Both the position numbers and the translations under genes were made by a program. DNA of 58,947 nucleotides from Myxococcales bacterium (lineage in GTDB: Bacteria > Myxococcota_A > UBA9042): contig SHZF01000022.1 of the NCBI GenBank assembly GCA_009692425.1, positions 1 through 58,947 on the forward strand, read 5' to 3'. Each line of letters opens with the position of its first letter. Position 1 is the stretch's first letter. Below, one piece after another: positions 26,098 through 34,895 of this stretch. A model generated the notes under the pieces. It made no database searches. It was not told where the DNA came from and saw only the letters and a program-made list of their open reading frames with translations.

Positions 26098-29000
26098 ATG
26101 CGGAATGCGAGGTTCGGCGGCGACACGGCAAGGTTGTGCAGCGCGATGGTGTGGGTCGGGTGCGTCCTCGCCGCCGCTTGCTCGAACGACGAGTCGGTGC
26201 CCGGGGCGTCGGTGACGACATCGAAGGACGTCGGCCTCGGCGGCGCCAAGCTCGGTGACGCGATGGGCTTGCTCCCCGATGGCGCCAAGCGCTCGGGCGA
26301 CACGGTCATCACAAACCTGGGCACGGTCGATGCGGGCCCACGGACCGACTTGCAACCTGTTGAAATATCTGTCGAAGATTTGGTCGATGGCGTGTCCGCT
26401 GCCACAGCGACCGATGCGGAACCGGCCGACGGGACCGCGGACATCGACGATGCCGCCTTGCCCGATGCCGCGATGGACACCGATGCCGCGATGGACACCG
26501 ATGCCGCGACGGACACCGACAGCGCGGGCGCCGTCGACGGGTTGACTCCGCCCGACGACGCAACGACCACCGAAGACGGCGCTGGGACCAACGACGCCAG
26601 CGACATGGCATCGGGCGACAGCGACGAGGTGGCCAGCGCCGATGCGGCCACAGGCGACACGGGCGGGATCCCGGGCGACCCGGACGCGGCCGGCGACGCG
26701 GCGCCTGGCGACGCTGCCGCCATCGATGCGGCGACCGACGTCTCGGCGCTGTGCCCGCCCGGCGGCCCGCTGGCCGAAGTGTGCGACGGAGCCGACAACG
26801 ACTGCGATGGCGCAACGGACGAACTGCCGGCGGACGGTGTCCTGTGCGATGACGGCAATCCGTGCACGAACGACACGTGCGGCGGCGCCGATGGCTGCAA
26901 GTCCGCCCCCGCCGCGTCGCCCTGCAACGCTGACAACAGCGCGTGCACGCAAGGCGATGCGTGCAAGGACAGCCTGTGCCTGCCGGGGACGGCCACAGTG
27001 TGCGACGACCAGAATCCTTGCACAGCCGACACGTGCGACAAGGCGACCGGTGCTTGTGTGTTCGCGGGCGCGCCCCAGGACGGTCAGCCCTGCGACGCCG
27101 ACGGCAGCGTGTGCACAGTCGGCGATGCCTGTGCGGGCGGCAAGTGCGCGCCGGGGCCCGGCAAGAACTGCGACGACGGCAATGCGTGCACCGACGATCC
27201 GTGCGACCTGGCCGGCGGGTGCGCCAACGTCGGCAACGCGAAGCCGTGCGAAGACGGCAACGGCTGCACCCAAGGCGACACCTGCAAGGACAAGTCGTGC
27301 GTGGCCGGCACCACGAAGGCCTGCGACGACGGCAGTTCGTGCACGGCCGATGCGTGTGACGCAAAGACCGGGGCGTGCGCGTTCGATGGCGTGCCGTTCG
27401 AGGGCAAAGCGTGCGACGCCGATGGCAGCGGCTGCACCGACGGCGACAGTTGCAAGGCCGGTAAGTGCACCGCCGGAGCCGCCAAGAGTTGCGACGATGC
27501 CAACCCGTGCACCGACGACTTGTGCGATGCCAAGGCCGGCTGCGCCTCCGTCGCGAACAAGGCTCCGTGCGAAGACGGCAACGCCTGCACGCTGGTCGAC
27601 GGTTGCAACGACAAGGTGTGCAGCGCTGGCGGCGCCAAGCCGTGCGACGACAAGAACCCGTGTACGGCCGACGGCTGCGACATCAAGACGGGGGCGTGCA
27701 CGGCGACGGGCGTTCCGGTCGAGAACGACCCGTGCGACGCCGATGGCAGCGGGTGCACCCAGGGCGACGCGTGCAAGGCGGGCGTGTGCAAGGCCGGCGG
27801 GGCGCTGGCCTGCGACGACGGCAACCCGTGCACCGACGACGCCTGCGACCCGAAGTCGGGCTGCACGGCGACCCCGCACGGCAAGCCTTGCGACGACGGC
27901 AATGTTTGTACCACGGGCGAGGTGTGCGGTGCGGGCAAGTGCACGGGCGGCGCGAGCGTGTGCGAGTGCCAGACCGACCAGGACTGCGCGGGCGCAGGTG
28001 GCGGCGACAAGTGCACGGGCGCGTTCGAGTGCGACAAGGCGAGCGCGCCGTTCCAGTGCAAAGTCATGCAGGGCACGCCGGTGGTGTGCCCGACGGCCAA
28101 CGACACCGCGTGCGGCAAGAACACCTGCCAACCCGGGAACGGCACGTGCGCGGTCGCCGCGATCAATGAAGGCAAGGCTTGCGACGCCGATGGCAGCGTG
28201 TGTACGTCGAGCGATACGTGTACGGCAGCGCAGTGCGTTGCCGGCACCAAGGTGGACTGCGACGATGCGAACCCGTGTACCGATGACGCGTGCGACCCCA
28301 AAGCGGGCTGCACACACGCGGCCAACACGGCGGCGTGCGATGCAGACGGCGACGCGTGCACGCTGGCCGATGCTTGCCAGGCGAAGGCCTGCCTCGCGGG
28401 GGCGCCCAAGACCTGCAACGACGGCAAGGCTTGCACCCAGGATGGATGCAACAAGAAGTCCGGCGCGTGCACGTTTGACGGTGCGCCGCAGGACGGCAAG
28501 GCCTGTGACGCCGACGGCAGCTTGTGCACGGTGAGCGACGCGTGTGCGGCCGGCACGTGTGTGCCCGGCGCCGCGCTGGCGTGCGACGACAAGAACGGCT
28601 GCACCGACGACAGTTGCGACCCCAAGGCAGGGTGCATGCAGAAGGCGAACACGGCGGCGTGCGATGCCGACGGCAATGCGTGTACGGCTGCGGACACGTG
28701 TGCCGGCAAGACGTGCGTGGCCGGCCCCGACAAGGTGTGCAACGACGCCAACCCGTGCACGGCAGACAGTTGTGACCCGAAGACGGGCGCGTGTGTGTTC
28801 TCCGCGCCGCCGCAAGACGGCAAGGCGTGCGATGCGGACGGCAACGTGTGCACGGTCGGCGACGCATGTGCGGCGGGTGCGTGCGTGGCGGGCGCGGCGC
28901 TGAAGTGCAACGACGGCAACGTGTGTACCGACGATGCCTGCGACGCGAAGGCCGGTTGCACGGCAGGCGCGAACACGGCCGCGTGCGACGCCGACGCCAG

Positions 29001-32000
29001 CGCGTGCACGGCCGACGTGTGTGCGAACAAGGCTTGCACAGCGGGAGCCCCCAAGGCTTGCAACGACGCGAATCCGTGTACCGCAGACGCGTGCGACCCC
29101 AAGACCGGCAACTGTTCGTTCGACGCCGCCGCGCAGAACGGCAAGGCGTGCGACGCCGACGGCAGTGCGTGCACGGCGGGCGACGCCTGCACGGCGGGGG
29201 CGTGCAAGGCGGGCGCGGCGCTGGTGTGCAACGACAGCAATCCGTGCACCGACGATGCGTGCGACGCGAAGTCGGGCTGCACGGCGAGCGCGAACACGAA
29301 AGCGTGCGAGGCCGACGGCAGCCTGTGCACGGTCGATGCGTGTGCCGCGAAGGCGTGCGTGGCGGGCACGGCCAAGGTGTGCAACGACAGCAATCCGTGC
29401 ACGGTCGATGCGTGCGTGGCGGCGTCGGGGGAGTGCGTGTTCGATGGCCTGCCGCAGGAAGGCAAAGCGTGCGACGCCGACGCGAGCGCATGTACCGTCG
29501 GCGACGCCTGCAAGGCGGGCGCGTGCAAGGCGGGCGCGGCGGCCAACTGCGAAGACTCGAACGGCTGCACGACGGACACGTGCGACGCGGGCACGGGCTG
29601 CCAACACGCGGCGAACAATGCTCCGTGTGATGCCGATGCCAGCGCGTGTACGGCCGACGTGTGCGCGAACAAGGCGTGCGCGCCCGCTGCACCCAAGGTG
29701 TGCGACGATGCCAACCCGTGCACGACGAACGACTGCACCCCGGCGACGGGGGCGTGCACGTTCACGAACAACACGGCGGCATGCACGGACAACAACGCGT
29801 GCACGGCGGGCGACGTGTGCGCGGGCGGCGCGTGCCAGTCCGGCGCGGCCAAGTTGTGCAACGACGGCAAACTCTGCACCGACGACGGCTGTGACAAGGC
29901 CAGCGGTGGGTGCACCGTCGCCAACAACACGCTGCCGTGCGACGACAGCGACGCGTGCACTGCCGGCGACACGTGCGGGTCGGGAGCGTGCGCCTCTGGC
30001 ACGACCAAGGTGTGCTTCGACGGCAAGGCCTGCACGAACGACAGTTGCGACAAGGCCACGGGCGCCTGCGTGTTTGCCAACAACACGGCGCCGTGCAACG
30101 ACGGCGACCTGTGCACTCCAACCGATGCGTGCGCCGCCGGCGCGTGCGTCGCGGGCAGCCCCAAGGCGTGCAGTGACGGCGACGCGTGCACGCTCGACGG
30201 CTGCACGAAGGCGACGGGAGCGTGTACGTTCGCGCCCATCGTGGGCTGCGGCGGCAACTGTGCCCAGGCGGCTGACTGCAACGACACGAACGGCTGCACC
30301 ACGGACGCTTGTTCCGCCGGCATGTGCACGTTCACGCCGAACACCGCGACCTGCGACGACGGCGACAAGTGCACGCCAACCGACACCTGCGCCGCCGGCG
30401 TGTGCGTGGCAGGTGCAGCGCAGGTGTGCTCCGACGGCAAGGTCTGTACCGACGACGCATGTACGACGGCGACCGGTGTCTGCACGTTCACCAACAACAC
30501 GGCGGCGTGCGACGACGACTCCCTGTGCACGGCCAACGACAAGTGCACAGGCGGTGCGTGCGCGGCAGGCGCGCCCAAGGTCTGCACCGACGGCAAGGTC
30601 TGCACCGACGACAGTTGCACGGCGGCGACGGGCGCGTGCGTGTTCTCCAACACCAGCGCGGCATGCGACGACGGCAACGGCTGCACGCTCAGCGACGTGT
30701 GCAGCGCAGGCGCGTGCCAGGCGGGCGCGGCCATGGCCTGCAACGACAGCAAGGCGTGCACGACCGACTCGTGCGACGTGGCTTCTGGGAATTGCGTGTT
30801 CGCCAACAATTCAATAGCTTGCGACGACGGCAACGCGTGCACCACGGGCGACACGTGCTCCGGCGGGGCGTGCACGGCGGGACCGGACAGAAACTGTGAC
30901 GACAGCAACCCGTGCAGCGACGACTCGTGCAATGCGGCGACAGGCTGCGTCAACGCAGCCAACACGGCGGCGTGCAACGCAGACGGCAATGCGTGCACAG
31001 CCGACGTGTGCAGCGCAAAGTCGTGCGTGGCCGGCGCACCCAAGGTCTGCAACGACAGCAAGGCGTGCACGACCGACTCGTGCGACACGGGCACCGGCAA
31101 CTGTGTCTTTGCCAACAACGCGGCCTCGTGTGACGACAACAACGCGTGCACGCTGGGCGACGCCTGCTCGGGCGGCGCGTGCGTGGCGGGGGCGGCAAAG
31201 AACTGCGACGACAGCAACCCGTGCAGCGACGACTCGTGCAACGCGGCGACGGGCTGCGTCAACGGGGCGAACACGGCGGCGTGCAATGCCGACAGCAATG
31301 CGTGCACGACCGACGTGTGCAGCAACAAGGCGTGCCTCGCCGGTGCGCCCAAGGTGTGCGACGACAGCAATGCGTGCACGACCGACTCGTGCAACACGGG
31401 CACGGGCGCGTGCGTGTTCGCCAACAACTCGGCCAGTTGCGACGACGGCAGCGCGTGCACGCTGGGCGACGCGTGCTCGGGCGGTGCGTGCCAGCCGGGC
31501 CCGGCGAAGAACTGCGACGACGGCAACGTCTGCTCCAACGACTCGTGCAACCCGACCAGCGGCTGCGTGAATGCGGCGAACGCGGCGGCCTGCAACGCGG
31601 ACGGCAACGCGTGCACACCCGACGTGTGCAGCAACAAGGTGTGCACGGCGGGCGCTCCCAAGGTTTGCAACGACTCGAACGTGTGCACGAACGACTCGTG
31701 CGACACGGGCAGCGGCAACTGCGTGTTCGCCAACAATTCCGCATCGTGCGACGACGCCAACGGCTGCACGCTCAGCGACGCTTGCTCCGGTGGATCGTGC
31801 GTGCCGGGCACGGCGAAGGTGTGCAACGACTCGAACGGCTGCACGAACGACAGTTGTACGGCGCCGGGCGGCGCGTGCGCGTTCGTCAACAACACGGTGG
31901 GCTGCAACGCCGACAGCAACGCATGCACTCAGGGCGACGCGTGCGCGGGCGGCTCTTGCGTGGCCGGCACGCCCAAGGTCTGCAACGACACGAATGGCTG

Positions 32001-33825
32001 CACGAACGACAGTTGCGACACGGTGAGCGGCAACTGCGTGTTCACCAACAACTCGGCCAGTTGCGACGACGCCAACGGCTGCACGCTCGGCGACGCCTGC
32101 TCGGGCGGCGCGTGTGTGCCCGGCACGGCCAAGGTGTGCAACGACTCGAACGGTTGCACGAACGACGCGTGCACGGTGCCGTCGGGTGCGTGCGCGTTCA
32201 CGGACAACACGGCGGCGTGCAATGCCGACGGCAACGCGTGTACCCAGAGCGACGCGTGCTCCGGCGGAGCGTGCGTGGCCGGCACGCTCAAGGTCTGCAA
32301 CGACTCGAACGGTTGCACGACAGACAGTTGCGACGCGGCCAGCGGCAACTGCGTATTCACCAACAACTCCGCGACGTGCGACGACAGCAACGGCTGCACG
32401 CTGGCCGACGCCTGCACGGGCGGCGCTTGCGTACCGGGCTCGCCGAAGACGTGTACAGACGCCACGGTCTGCACGACCGACGCGTGTTCGGCGCCGAGCG
32501 GGACCTGCACGTTCACGAACAACACCCTGGCGTGCGACGCCGACGGCAAAGCCTGCACGCAGAGCGATACCTGCACGGGCGGAGTTTGCGTGGTCGGTGC
32601 CCCCAAGAACTGCGCCGACGCCAATGCGTGCACGACCGACGCCTGCACGGAACCCGCCGCGGCGTGTGCGAACACTGTCGTAGCCGACATGACGTCGTGC
32701 GGTGCGAGCCTGTTCTGCCAGACCGGCGTGTGTGCGCCATGCAAGCTCTACGCCAAGAACATGACGACGCAGAACAACAGCGATCTCGAAGCGGTGACGG
32801 CGTTCGGCACGGGCTTCCTGTACGCGGGCACCAAGGCGGTCGCGGGCGTCGGCACGCAGGGCTGGCTCATCGCGATCGACGTGACCGGCGCCACGACGTT
32901 CGAGAAGTACTTCGGCGCTTCGAACGACGACGCGTTCCACGACATCGCGGCCGATGGCGCCGGCAACTTCTACCTGGCCGGCTCACGCCACTTCGGCGGC
33001 AACGGCAACCGCAACGGCTGGCTCGTCAAGGTGGATGCCGCGGGCACCCAGCTGTGGGAGCAGACGACGGGCGGCGTTCGCCCCGACGAGTGGCGCGCGG
33101 TGCAGGTGTTGGCGAACGGCGACGTGCTGGTGGCCGGCTACGAGCGCTCGAACGCCGCAAACGATTTCCACGGTTGGGCGGCGCGCTACACCGCCGCGGG
33201 TGTCAAGTCGTGGGAGACGAGCGTGCCGGTACCGTCGCGCGGCGAATTCTATGACGCGGTCGAAAACGCGGACGGGTCGCTGGTGCTGTACGGCTACTCG
33301 CAGGTCACCCCCAACAACCGGCAGGGCTGGCGCCAGAACATGACGGCGGCGGGCGTGGCCGGCTCGCAGTTGTTCTACGGGTTGGGCAACAACGACGAGT
33401 TCCGCGGCGCCAAGCGGTTGGCCAATGGTACGACGATCGTGGTCGGGTTCATCCACAACGGCAGCGACGACGGCTGGGTGCTCCAACTCGACGCGGCCGG
33501 GGTGGTGGTCTGGCAGAAGACGACGCTGGGCGACGGCAGCAACGCCGACCAGTTCGACGATGTGGCGGTGCTGCCGGACGGTTCGGTCGTCGTTGTCGGC
33601 ACGAAAGACCCGGCGGGCGGCGTGCCGGCGCAACCGTGGGCGATGACGTTCACAGCCACGGGGACACAGGTTCTCGACTTACTGTACCCGGGCTCCGGCA
33701 CCTCTTCGGGCTACCTGCTCGGGGTCGCCGCAGCGAGCGACGGCGGGTTCGCAGCGGCGGGGCGCCTGAGCGGCCTAGGGTACGCGCTGCGGGCACGGTC
33801 GACTGGCGGCGTCACCTGCCCGTAG
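26098..33825 (+). CDS. Giant Cys-rich repeat lipoprotein with C-terminal beta-propeller-like domain
   Basis: A 2575-residue exported protein. A signal peptide ends in a lipobox (VLAAAC, Cys28). Residues 29-215 are an Asp/Ala/Thr/Gly-rich linker with short repeats. Near 222-245 lies a MopE-like motif (EVCDGADNDCDGATDE). From about 246 to 2214 there are some 36 cores of the CxDxxxCTxDxC type by my count. Each is paired with a second Cys half, so the unit averages roughly 55 residues. The final 360 residues look like a six- or seven-bladed propeller of GW-VxxDxxG strands ending in TCP. The cysteines probably form disulfides, and the Asp-rich units may bind metal ions (inference). GAGG before the ATG supports the start. 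Its exact role is unknown; a surface or adhesion structure is likely. Confidence 0.88.
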   Translation: MRNARFGGDTARLCSAMVWVGCVLAAACSNDESVPGASVTTSKDVGLGGAKLGDAMGLLPDGAKRSGDTVITNLGTVDAGPRTDLQPVEISVEDLVDGVSAATATDAEPADGTADIDDAALPDAAMDTDAAMDTDAATDTDSAGAVDGLTPPDDATTTEDGAGTNDASDMASGDSDEVASADAATGDTGGIPGDPDAAGDAAPGDAAAIDAATDVSALCPPGGPLAEVCDGADNDCDGATDELPADGVLCDDGNPCTNDTCGGADGCKSAPAASPCNADNSACTQGDACKDSLCLPGTATVCDDQNPCTADTCDKATGACVFAGAPQDGQPCDADGSVCTVGDACAGGKCAPGPGKNCDDGNACTDDPCDLAGGCANVGNAKPCEDGNGCTQGDTCKDKSCVAGTTKACDDGSSCTADACDAKTGACAFDGVPFEGKACDADGSGCTDGDSCKAGKCTAGAAKSCDDANPCTDDLCDAKAGCASVANKAPCEDGNACTLVDGCNDKVCSAGGAKPCDDKNPCTADGCDIKTGACTATGVPVENDPCDADGSGCTQGDACKAGVCKAGGALACDDGNPCTDDACDPKSGCTATPHGKPCDDGNVCTTGEVCGAGKCTGGASVCECQTDQDCAGAGGGDKCTGAFECDKASAPFQCKVMQGTPVVCPTANDTACGKNTCQPGNGTCAVAAINEGKACDADGSVCTSSDTCTAAQCVAGTKVDCDDANPCTDDACDPKAGCTHAANTAACDADGDACTLADACQAKACLAGAPKTCNDGKACTQDGCNKKSGACTFDGAPQDGKACDADGSLCTVSDACAAGTCVPGAALACDDKNGCTDDSCDPKAGCMQKANTAACDADGNACTAADTCAGKTCVAGPDKVCNDANPCTADSCDPKTGACVFSAPPQDGKACDADGNVCTVGDACAAGACVAGAALKCNDGNVCTDDACDAKAGCTAGANTAACDADASACTADVCANKACTAGAPKACNDANPCTADACDPKTGNCSFDAAAQNGKACDADGSACTAGDACTAGACKAGAALVCNDSNPCTDDACDAKSGCTASANTKACEADGSLCTVDACAAKACVAGTAKVCNDSNPCTVDACVAASGECVFDGLPQEGKACDADASACTVGDACKAGACKAGAAANCEDSNGCTTDTCDAGTGCQHAANNAPCDADASACTADVCANKACAPAAPKVCDDANPCTTNDCTPATGACTFTNNTAACTDNNACTAGDVCAGGACQSGAAKLCNDGKLCTDDGCDKASGGCTVANNTLPCDDSDACTAGDTCGSGACASGTTKVCFDGKACTNDSCDKATGACVFANNTAPCNDGDLCTPTDACAAGACVAGSPKACSDGDACTLDGCTKATGACTFAPIVGCGGNCAQAADCNDTNGCTTDACSAGMCTFTPNTATCDDGDKCTPTDTCAAGVCVAGAAQVCSDGKVCTDDACTTATGVCTFTNNTAACDDDSLCTANDKCTGGACAAGAPKVCTDGKVCTDDSCTAATGACVFSNTSAACDDGNGCTLSDVCSAGACQAGAAMACNDSKACTTDSCDVASGNCVFANNSIACDDGNACTTGDTCSGGACTAGPDRNCDDSNPCSDDSCNAATGCVNAANTAACNADGNACTADVCSAKSCVAGAPKVCNDSKACTTDSCDTGTGNCVFANNAASCDDNNACTLGDACSGGACVAGAAKNCDDSNPCSDDSCNAATGCVNGANTAACNADSNACTTDVCSNKACLAGAPKVCDDSNACTTDSCNTGTGACVFANNSASCDDGSACTLGDACSGGACQPGPAKNCDDGNVCSNDSCNPTSGCVNAANAAACNADGNACTPDVCSNKVCTAGAPKVCNDSNVCTNDSCDTGSGNCVFANNSASCDDANGCTLSDACSGGSCVPGTAKVCNDSNGCTNDSCTAPGGACAFVNNTVGCNADSNACTQGDACAGGSCVAGTPKVCNDTNGCTNDSCDTVSGNCVFTNNSASCDDANGCTLGDACSGGACVPGTAKVCNDSNGCTNDACTVPSGACAFTDNTAACNADGNACTQSDACSGGACVAGTLKVCNDSNGCTTDSCDAASGNCVFTNNSATCDDSNGCTLADACTGGACVPGSPKTCTDATVCTTDACSAPSGTCTFTNNTLACDADGKACTQSDTCTGGVCVVGAPKNCADANACTTDACTEPAAACANTVVADMTSCGASLFCQTGVCAPCKLYAKNMTTQNNSDLEAVTAFGTGFLYAGTKAVAGVGTQGWLIAIDVTGATTFEKYFGASNDDAFHDIAADGAGNFYLAGSRHFGGNGNRNGWLVKVDAAGTQLWEQTTGGVRPDEWRAVQVLANGDVLVAGYERSNAANDFHGWAARYTAAGVKSWETSVPVPSRGEFYDAVENADGSLVLYGYSQVTPNNRQGWRQNMTAAGVAGSQLFYGLGNNDEFRGAKRLANGTTIVVGFIHNGSDDGWVLQLDAAGVVVWQKTTLGDGSNADQFDDVAVLPDGSVVVVGTKDPAGGVPAQPWAMTFTATGTQVLDLLYPGSGTSSGYLLGVAAASDGGFAAAGRLSGLGYALRARSTGGVTCP
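26860..32690 (+). repeat. Coding tandem array of Cys-rich units
   Basis: Nucleotide-level repetition of a roughly 165-bp unit encoding CDDGNPCTDDxC-type cores runs through most of the giant lipoprotein gene. Units diverge by synonymous and conservative changes, with runs of closer similarity toward the 3' side (30730-32440), suggesting recent local duplication. The array creates very long open frames on the opposite strand. Confidence 0.8.
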
Positions 33826-33873
33826 CGTGATTCGGCACGTTGGAGCCGGGCGGCACGTTGACGCCGGCCGGCA

Positions 33874-34302
33874 TCAGGGAGCGGCCTCGTTGTCCGGTCC
33901 CATGCTTGCGCCATCGGCGAGGCGGCGGCCGACGAACGCGGCGACCGTAGAGCGATCATTGTCGCCCAGGTCGAGAAACCGCACCGCCAGTCCGTGCGAG
34001 AAGCCGCGCACCCGGCGGGCACCCACGACTTCGCCGCGCACGGCAATCAGGCGGTCGGACTCAGGCAGCGAGAACTCGAGTTCGATGAAGCGCCTTTCGA
34101 GCGCATTGCGCAGCGAGTACGAGTGGCTTTCGATGAAGATGCCGGACTCGGACAAGTTGGTGGCCGGGTGCACGAACAAGCGGTCGCCGTCGCGCTCCTG
34201 GACGAACAAGTCCACTGCGACGCGGCGCGCCGAGCGCCGGTCTTGATCGGAATCGCCGTCGCCAATCGGGAGAGGGGGCGGGAAGGAATCGAGCTTGTGC
34301 AT
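33874..34302 (-). CDS. PilZ-domain protein
   Basis: A 142-residue protein that is essentially one PilZ domain. The RRxxR-type c-di-GMP motif is QDRRSARRVAV near residue 17, and the second motif is NLSESGIFIES near 47. PilZ domains bind cyclic di-GMP and control motility, secretion or polysaccharide. The frame is open to 34392, but ATG 34302 has GGAG six bases upstream and is preferred. It stands alone, convergent with the giant lipoprotein, 48 bp from its stop. Both signature motifs look intact, so ligand binding is likely. The partner is unknown. Confidence 0.88.
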   Translation of the reverse strand: MHKLDSFPPPLPIGDGDSDQDRRSARRVAVDLFVQERDGDRLFVHPATNLSESGIFIESHSYSLRNALERRFIELEFSLPESDRLIAVRGEVVGARRVRGFSHGLAVRFLDLGDNDRSTVAAFVGRRLADGASMGPDNEAAP

Positions 34303-34612
34303 GGCCGGCTCCACTGCCTTGCAGCGAATGAACGCGAACGACGGGTTCAGCGAGGGGGCAAGAGGATAAAGGAGAGGACCCACCAACGTCAACGGGATTT
34401 TTCGCGACCGGCGGAAGGGGGCCTTGCGTCACGAGGTGCGGCGTGCTATCCATCTCCGCGTTGGGCTGGCCGTGCGCCGGCGCCGCGTTCCTCCGCCCGA
34501 GGCCTTGCAGCTTCGGCACCGTGCGGCAGCGAGAAAGCGTTGGCGACTTGCGCAGGCAAGAAAGCGTTGGCGACTTGCGCAGGCAAGAAATCGTTGGCAA
34601 ACGGCGCGTTCC
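34303..34612. other. Leader region of tRNA-Ala with tandem repeat
   Basis: This 310-bp gap between the divergent PilZ gene and the tRNA contains a weak promoter-like pair (TTGCGT 34424-34429, TATCCA 34447-34452, 17-bp spacing) and a 27-bp tandem repeat just before the tRNA. No coding frame is convincing. Confidence 0.4.
34533..34598 (+). repeat. 27-bp tandem repeat directly upstream of tRNA-Ala
   Basis: Two perfect 27-bp copies (34533-34559 and 34560-34586) and a degenerate third part copy (34587-34598) share GAAAGCGTTGGCGACTTGCG followed by CAGGCAA. Each carries TTGGCG, a possible -35-like hexamer. The array ends 14 bp before the tRNA 5' end. Confidence 0.85.
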
Positions 34613-34685
34613 GGGGGTGTAGCTCAGCTGGGAGAGTACCTGAATGGCATTCAGGGGGTCACGGGTTCGATCCCCGTCACCTCCA
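34613..34685 (+). tRNA. tRNA-Ala (anticodon GGC)
   Basis: A full cloverleaf is visible. The acceptor stem pairs GGGGGTG with CACCTCC and includes the G3-U70 pair, the alanine identity element. The D arm is GCTC-AGCTGGGA-GAGT; the anticodon stem CCTGA/TCAGG encloses ATGGCAT with anticodon GGC; the T arm is ACGGG-TTCGATC-CCCGT. The discriminator is A, and CCA is not encoded. A strong terminator follows at 34723. Confidence 0.97.
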
Positions 34686-34722
34686 CCCGGCGGCAGGAAG
34701 GCAGCGCGCTCGACACGACCAA

Positions 34723-34752
34723 GGGACCGGACGCAATGTCTGGTCCCTTTTT
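34723..34752 (+). terminator. Rho-independent terminator of tRNA-Ala
   Basis: GGGACCGGAC pairs with GTCTGGTCCC (ten pairs, one G-T) around a 5-nt loop and is followed by five T residues. It lies 38 bp after the tRNA. Confidence 0.92.
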
Positions 34753-34895
34753 CGTTTTTGCGCCACGCGCCTCCCCGAGTCGCCCTGGTGCGCCAGAATC
34801 CACCACCGACTCCCGGCAGAGCTGCGCCGAAGGCGGCGGATCGGGTGCGGCTCGGCCTTTGTCGGCGCCCCGTGTGCGTGCTAGAAGTCCCCTTC

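Noticed and set aside
28110-28160. Possible CRISPR array because of regular repetition in 26860-32690
   Set aside because: Units are coding, about 165 bp, variable and in frame with a lipoprotein; there are no short identical repeats with unique spacers and no cas genes.
27084-31928. 1614-codon open frame on the minus strand inside the giant lipoprotein gene, and others at 25972-29607 and 28163-29692
   Set aside because: They are by-products of the Cys-rich repeat read backwards: the plus-strand codon pattern removes stops on the other strand. The proteins are monotonous (HALPS/SLH or Arg/Thr/Cys repeats), lack start signals and mirror a convincing plus-strand lipoprotein.
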